In this document: piece by piece, positions 5,928 through 6,640 of the stretch
Position numbering within the stretch: position 1 is the stretch's first letter
Layout of the letters: every line of letters starts with the position of its first letter
Assembly: GCA_033856535.1 (NCBI GenBank)
Contig: JAWVEV010000031.1
Span: 1-6,640 of the forward strand
DNA: 6,640 nt
From: JAWVEV01 sp033856535
GTDB taxonomy: Bacteria > Actinomycetota > Thermoleophilia > Miltoncostaeales > Miltoncostaeaceae
Direction of reading: 5' to 3'
Notes under the pieces: generated by a model
Told to the model about the DNA's origin: nothing
The model's input: the letters and a program-made list of their open reading frames with translations, nothing else
The model's database searches: none
Position numbers and translations under genes: made by a program

Positions 5928-6349
5928 GCCCGCACGCTCGTCGCCAGGGCGTCGAGCATGGCCACGTACATGTCGGCCTGTGCCCGCTCGGTGAAGGTCA
6001 TCTTGTAGGTGAAGGCCAGGCCCCCGTGCGAGTCCGACGTGATCGTCATCAGCGTGCCGTCGGGCTGGGGCTCGAGCGTCGTCGTGGTCGTCGACCGCAG
6101 GCCCAGGCTCCGCACCTGCCACGACAGCCGCCGCCCGTGCTCGACCTCGGAGAGGCGCGGGCGCGTGTAGAAGTCGCGCCCGCGCGGGTGGCGCAGGCGC
6201 AGGTCCAGCTTCGAGCCCGGCGCCAGCGGGCCGTCCAGGCGGGCCTCGACGCACTGCGGGTTCCAGTCCGGCCAGCGCGCGAAGTCGGTCCAGCGCTCCC
6301 AGGCGTTCTCGGGCTCGGTGGGGGCGACCACCGTGACGATGACGCTCAT
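5924..6349 (-). CDS. SRPBCC (START-like) domain protein
   Basis: A 141-residue protein forming one complete SRPBCC fold, a helix-grip cavity that binds hydrophobic ligands and occurs in polyketide cyclase/dehydrase-like and lipid-transfer proteins. The N-terminal strand VIVTVVAPTEP leads to AWERWTDFARWPDWNP, the typical W-x2-W-x-D-x2-x-W-P-x-W pattern. Strands with KLDLRLRHP, RLSWQVRS and TTTTTLEPQPDGTLMTITS follow, then a long C-terminal helix (residues about 118-141). No catalytic residues can be assigned and the ligand is unknown. The ATG at 6349 is chosen because the fold begins there; the upstream open frame (to 6466) is low-complexity and would run into the DUF1385 gene. No clear Shine-Dalgarno sequence is visible; a GC hairpin abuts the ATG instead. 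Its stop overlaps the phosphoribosyltransferase start by 4 nt, so it leads that coupled trio. Confidence 0.85.
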   Translation of the reverse strand: MSVIVTVVAPTEPENAWERWTDFARWPDWNPQCVEARLDGPLAPGSKLDLRLRHPRGRDFYTRPRLSEVEHGRRLSWQVRSLGLRSTTTTTLEPQPDGTLMTITSDSHGGLAFTYKMTFTERAQADMYVAMLDALATSVRA

Positions 6350-6369
6350 CGCCGGCGGGCCGGCCGGCG
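6350..6369 (-). promoter_or_regulatory. GC-only 7-bp hairpin abutting the SRPBCC start codon
   Basis: On the minus strand CGCCGGC (6369-6363) pairs with GCCGGCG (6356-6350) around a 6-nt loop, ending at the base before the ATG. It occupies the place where a ribosome binding site would lie. It might mask or replace normal initiation, but a chance GC palindrome is quite possible in DNA of this composition. Confidence 0.3.
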
Positions 6370-6385
6370 CCGACCCGCTCGCACC

Positions 6386-6414
6386 GGAGTGGGCCGAACC
6401 ATCCGGCTCACTCC
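6386..6414 (-). terminator. 11-position stem-loop over the DUF1385-like stop (candidate terminator)
   Basis: GGAGTGGGCCG (6386-6396) and CGGCTCACTCC (6404-6414) pair at 10 of 11 positions, with a 7-nt loop. The single exception is a G/T position, which becomes an A/C mismatch in the minus-strand transcript. The TGA stop of the DUF1385-like gene (6408-6410) lies in the stem. The hairpin lies partly in the 58-nt gap (6350-6407) before the SRPBCC gene. No T-tract follows. Position suggests a terminator or an mRNA 3'-end stabiliser. Confidence 0.45.
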
Positions 6415-6640
6415 TCCGTGGCGGAGTCGGACCCCTCGGCCCGCAACAGCGCGTCCATCGCCGCACGGCCCACCAGCAGGTCGCCGGCGCTCGGCTCGCG
6501 CGTGGCGAAGCCGGCCTGCAGGGCGTGGCCGAAGCCGTGCACGGCGCGCGACACCGGGTGCTCGGGGTTGCGCGTGGCGAAGGCGAAGACCTCGACCGCG
6601 GCGCCCACGCCCACCAGCGACATCCCGGCGCGCGCGACCA
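6408..6640 (-). CDS. DUF1385/YqhQ-like protein, C-terminal part (5' partial)
   Basis: The frame is open to the right edge of the window, so the gene begins outside it; the ATG at 6623 is probably internal, since the reading before it (VARAG) continues the same hydrophobic helix. Visible are a hydrophobic stretch (MSLVGVGAAVEVFAFA), then RAVHGFGHALQAGFATREPSAGDLLVGRAAMDALL and a short acidic tail. The pattern of a helix ending in a sequence like LQ-x-TTREP followed by a D-x2-x-E-x-A-x2-A-L helix is characteristic of the C-terminus of DUF1385 proteins, which are multi-pass membrane proteins of unknown function related to B. subtilis YqhQ. Here the second Thr of TTREP is kept but the first is Ala. 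Assignment rests on this short segment alone. Confidence 0.65.
   Translation of the reverse strand, partial: VARAGMSLVGVGAAVEVFAFATRNPEHPVSRAVHGFGHALQAGFATREPSAGDLLVGRAAMDALLRAEGSDSATEE

Noticed and set aside
4230..6008. 592-codon plus-strand open frame opposite the epimerase and phosphoribosyltransferase genes
   Set aside because: Its translation is Arg/Pro/Ala/His-rich without domains and lies antisense to three well-identified genes; long antisense frames are expected at this GC content.
5928..6254. N-terminal extension of the phosphoribosyltransferase frame
   Set aside because: It overlaps the SRPBCC gene and its translation has no similarity to the family; the GTG at 5927 gives a normal N-terminus and a GTGA junction.
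6358..6365. GGCCGGCC palindrome as a protein-binding site
   Set aside because: It is short, made only of G and C, and expected often in DNA of this composition; it is part of the hairpin already listed.
6350..6466. N-terminal extension of the SRPBCC frame
   Set aside because: The translation is Pro/Ser/Gly-rich, crosses the DUF1385-like stop and hairpin, and lies outside the SRPBCC fold.

Overview
The window is a compact, very GC-rich bacterial chromosome segment with almost no intergenic DNA. Stop and start codons overlap repeatedly, and GTG and TTG starts are common. Codon use, the form of the nicotinate phosphoribosyltransferase and the DUF1385-type C-terminus suggest an actinobacterium, possibly a Thermoleophilia/Solirubrobacterales-like lineage. 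That placement is inferred from composition and protein character, not from any marker search. The genes look chromosomal; I see no insertion sequence, phage gene, integrase, CRISPR array, tRNA or rRNA.

Left part, plus strand (1-2695): the 3' portion of a UvrD/PcrA-like helicase fused to a RecB-type PD-(D/E)XK nuclease with a four-cysteine, probably Fe-S, staple. It overlaps by ATGA with an OB-fold + HD-domain nuclease of the YhaM type. Together they look like a nucleic-acid-processing operon. It meets the minus-strand genes tail to tail at 2685-2695, with a perfect 11-bp hairpin at the junction.

Right part, minus strand (read from 6640 down to 2685): the C-terminal end of a DUF1385/YqhQ-like membrane-associated protein; then a tightly coupled trio of SRPBCC-domain protein, nicotinate phosphoribosyltransferase (NAD synthesis from nicotinate) and methylmalonyl-CoA epimerase (propionyl-CoA pathway); then a 75-residue unrecognised protein, a HepT/DUF86-like HEPN protein and the conserved ATPase YchF. 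Stem-loops at 6386-6414, 4386-4420 and 2654-2679 fall at the ends of these blocks, each containing or adjoining a stop codon. They may divide the strand into three transcription units. None has a T-tract.

The most unusual point is the HepT-like protein. The catalytic RX4H-X-Y motif of HEPN RNases reads R-X4-R-X-Q, there is no MntA nucleotidyltransferase beside it, and its homologous N-terminus can only be reached from a CTG or another non-standard start. It is either a decaying toxin-antitoxin remnant or a HEPN protein with a changed role. Other points are a cysteine-free YchF, a D-to-N change at the last expected metal ligand of the HD nuclease, and the hairpin punctuation. I found no clear new multi-gene defence or biosynthetic system here.
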